Assembly (NCBI GenBank): GCA_902799075.1
Contig: CADBYZ010000024.1
Coordinates: 1-62,209, forward strand
DNA: 62,209 nt
From: Oscillospiraceae bacterium
GTDB taxonomy: Bacteria; Bacillota; Clostridia; Oscillospirales; Oscillospiraceae
Direction: 5' to 3'
The position numbers and the translations under genes were made by a program. Under the pieces are notes generated by a model. It saw nothing but the letters and a program-made list of their open reading frames with translations, had not been told where the DNA came from and ran no database searches. Below are positions 60,611-62,209 of the stretch, one piece after another; the first letter of the stretch is position 1; every line of letters begins with the position of its first letter.

Positions 60611-62209
60611 ATGAAAAAATTATTTACGATTGATGATATCGTTGTCGCTTTCATTTCGGCGCTGGGCTACGGCTTCGGCGAGACGATCTCGAAGCTTTTC
60701 GGCTGGCCGGAGCTTTTGTGCTACGCCGCAAGCTTTGTTGTCGGTCTTGTATTCTCGGAGATCATCAACAAGATCGCCTTCAGCAAGGCGGTCCAGAAAA
60801 AGCCGATCAACCGGATCCTTACCTATGTTTCGGTCTTTCTCATCTTTCTGATCGCCCAGTACATCTCCACCCGGTGGATGGGCGTGTCCATGCTCGCTTA
60901 CGTCAAGGACGAGCTTCTCGGCGTGATCGGCATGCCCATTCTCGGCTTTGCGGTGAACATGCTCATCCGCGGCCTTCGCGTCCGGAAGATCCGCAAGCTC
61001 TACGGGGACGGGAGCGAGGGCTATGTCTTCGATGTCAAGGGCAAGGTCATCGAGGAGTTGAACAGGCAGAACCAGGCCGTCCAGGGCAAATACAGCGCCG
61101 ATTGCGCGGTAAAGACAAGAACCGGCACCTATGTCGGGGAAAAGTACAAGAAGACCATCTGCTATCTGGGTATCCCCTACGCCAAGCCCCCCGTCGGCGA
61201 GCTCAGATGGAAGGCCCCCGAACCGCTCCCTGACTCGGAGGACGTGTTCGAGGCGAAAAATTTCGGCGCGTCGGCCATACAGGTCGAACACAAGGGCTCG
61301 CTTCTCAAGCAGCACCGGCAGAGCGAGGACTGCCTCAGCCTGAATATCTGCGTCAACACGCGGAAAACAAAGGCCAAAAGGCCGGTGCTTGTGCTGTTCC
61401 ACCAGGGCGACTTCTCTTACGGCGGCTCTGCCGATCCCCTGCTGTACGGGGCCAACTATGTGATCAGCCATCCGGACGTTGTGTTTGTAAGCTTCAACTA
61501 CCGTCTGGGTATTTTCGGCTTCATTGATTTCTCCGAGGTCCCCGGCGGGGAGGCTTATCCCGACGCCCTGAACCTGGGGCTTCTCGATCAGATCGCGGCG
61601 CTGAAATGGATCAAAGAAAACATCGCCGCTTTCGGCGGTAATCCCGACAAGGTCACGGTGCTGGGCTTTGAATCCGGCGCGGCCTCCATCTATCTGCTCT
61701 CCGCCTGTGAAAAGGCAAAGGGACTGTTCCAGAAGGCATTCCTGTTTGACGGGAACCCTGCGTCTGTCTACGCCTCTCCCGAGCCGTCCAGGGCTCTGGC
61801 GAAAAAGCTGCTCAGGGAAACCGGGGCCTCCACGATGCAGGAGCTTTCACAGCTCAAAACGGAGGCTCTCAAGGACGCCGCGCAGAAGCTCTGGCAGAAC
61901 ATGAGCGCTCCGACCTGCGACGGTGTGCTGATCCCGGCGGACATCTATCGCGCCGCTCAGGAGGGCGCCGCCTCCGACATCAAATTCGTCATCGGCTTCC
62001 CGAGCAACGAGGCGCAGGTATTTCGCTCCGTGCTCGGAGATCAGAACTATGCCGATCTCATCAACGGGTCCGTGGCCGAAATCAAAGCCATTACAGCCGG
62101 TCCCACTGCTGACGCGATACAGGCGTATATTGACCGTGAGGCCGCGTCCTCGACCGAGCTTGAGGCGAAATCGAAGCTTGTCGAGCAGTGGAACGCCCTG
62201 TGCATCTAC
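60611..62209 (+). CDS. Type-B carboxylesterase-like protein with an N-terminal membrane domain (3' end outside)
   Basis: The reading frame is open from the ATG at 60611 (after AGAGGTAAT) to the end of the window, 533 codons. Residues 1 to about 125 carry three or four hydrophobic segments (IDDIVVAFISALGYGFGETI, LLCYAASFVVGLVFSEII, RILTYVSVFLIFLIAQYIS, VIGMPILGFAVNMLIRG). A type-B carboxylesterase domain follows from about 175: YLGIPYAKPPVGELRWKAPE, SEDCLSLNICVN, NYRLGIFGFIDFSE and NLGLLDQIAALKWIKENIAA. The nucleophile elbow reads VLGFESGAAS, where relatives have GESAG, so the Ser is kept but the flanking glycines are shifted. Histidine and acid regions lie beyond the window. Membrane-anchored esterase with altered active site; substrate unknown. 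Confidence 0.85.
   Translation, partial: MKKLFTIDDIVVAFISALGYGFGETISKLFGWPELLCYAASFVVGLVFSEIINKIAFSKAVQKKPINRILTYVSVFLIFLIAQYISTRWMGVSMLAYVKDELLGVIGMPILGFAVNMLIRGLRVRKIRKLYGDGSEGYVFDVKGKVIEELNRQNQAVQGKYSADCAVKTRTGTYVGEKYKKTICYLGIPYAKPPVGELRWKAPEPLPDSEDVFEAKNFGASAIQVEHKGSLLKQHRQSEDCLSLNICVNTRKTKAKRPVLVLFHQGDFSYGGSADPLLYGANYVISHPDVVFVSFNYRLGIFGFIDFSEVPGGEAYPDALNLGLLDQIAALKWIKENIAAFGGNPDKVTVLGFESGAASIYLLSACEKAKGLFQKAFLFDGNPASVYASPEPSRALAKKLLRETGASTMQELSQLKTEALKDAAQKLWQNMSAPTCDGVLIPADIYRAAQEGAASDIKFVIGFPSNEAQVFRSVLGDQNYADLINGSVAEIKAITAGPTADAIQAYIDREAASSTELEAKSKLVEQWNALCIY

Overview
This window looks like part of the chromosome of a gut-type, G+C-rich (by eye about 60%) member of the Clostridia, most likely an Oscillospiraceae-like Bacillota. 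The reasons are strong AGGAGG ribosome binding sites, a housekeeping order of rpsP-khpA, ffh-ylxM, rpoD-dnaG-dgt and iscR/iscS-iscU, CUT1 sugar importers of the LplABC and MsmEFG types with MsmX-like ATPases, and a sporulation-lineage style pyruvate phosphate dikinase. The taxonomic call is inference from gene content, not a computed placement. I saw no tRNA, rRNA, CRISPR array, transposase or phage gene.

Positions 1-23270 form a pectin/rhamnogalacturonan utilisation region. A minus-strand operon (5723 to 1) encodes an MsmX-type ATPase, KduI, a KduD-like reductase, an acetylesterase-like hydrolase, KDPG aldolase and two PfkB kinases: the full route from unsaturated uronate through 5-keto-4-deoxyuronate, KDG and KDPG to pyruvate and glyceraldehyde 3-phosphate. 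A divergent AraC regulator (5813) faces it. A second long minus-strand operon (17709 to 6588) carries an LplABC-type oligosaccharide importer, four unrecognised small membrane proteins arranged around a dedicated ATPase, a GH28 polygalacturonase and a GH105 hydrolase; a fifth small membrane protein heads it. A pectin methylesterase, a sugar isomerase-like protein, a second AraC regulator, a MATE pump and a diguanylate cyclase follow. None of the polysaccharide enzymes has a signal peptide, so oligomers are probably imported and dismantled inside the cell.

Positions 23366-40914 are core genome: ppdK, ksgA, a trmD-GNAT fusion, rimM, khpA, rpsP, ffh, ylxM, cysK, iscU, iscS, iscR, rpmE, a PatB-like C-S lyase, rpoD, dnaG and dgt. 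The iscR/iscS intergenic region has two clear promoters and a palindrome overlapping one of them.

Positions 41136-62209 are accessory: a membrane diguanylate cyclase; a raffinose/sucrose-type operon (51480 to 42302: binding protein, two permeases, YesL-like protein, GH36, GH32, GH13) under a divergent LacI regulator with a 14-bp palindrome just downstream of the operon promoter; a propeller-Y_Y_Y-HD-GYP sensor; a very large MscS-family protein with an acidic repeat tail; a duplicated DUF308-type membrane protein; and the start of a membrane-anchored type-B carboxylesterase.

The most unexpected sequence-level observation is a set of small lesions in otherwise well-kept genes: a 24-nt in-frame loss that removes the zinc-ligand histidine of DnaG, a loss of about 22 residues in the KduD-like reductase, a 4-bp tandem duplication that frameshifts the LplB permease, and an out-of-frame loss in the HD-GYP domain. 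Their sharing a window suggests either an assembly or base-calling problem or an unusual deletion process; raw reads would decide. The best candidate for an undescribed system is the set of small membrane proteins built into the rhamnogalacturonan importer operon.
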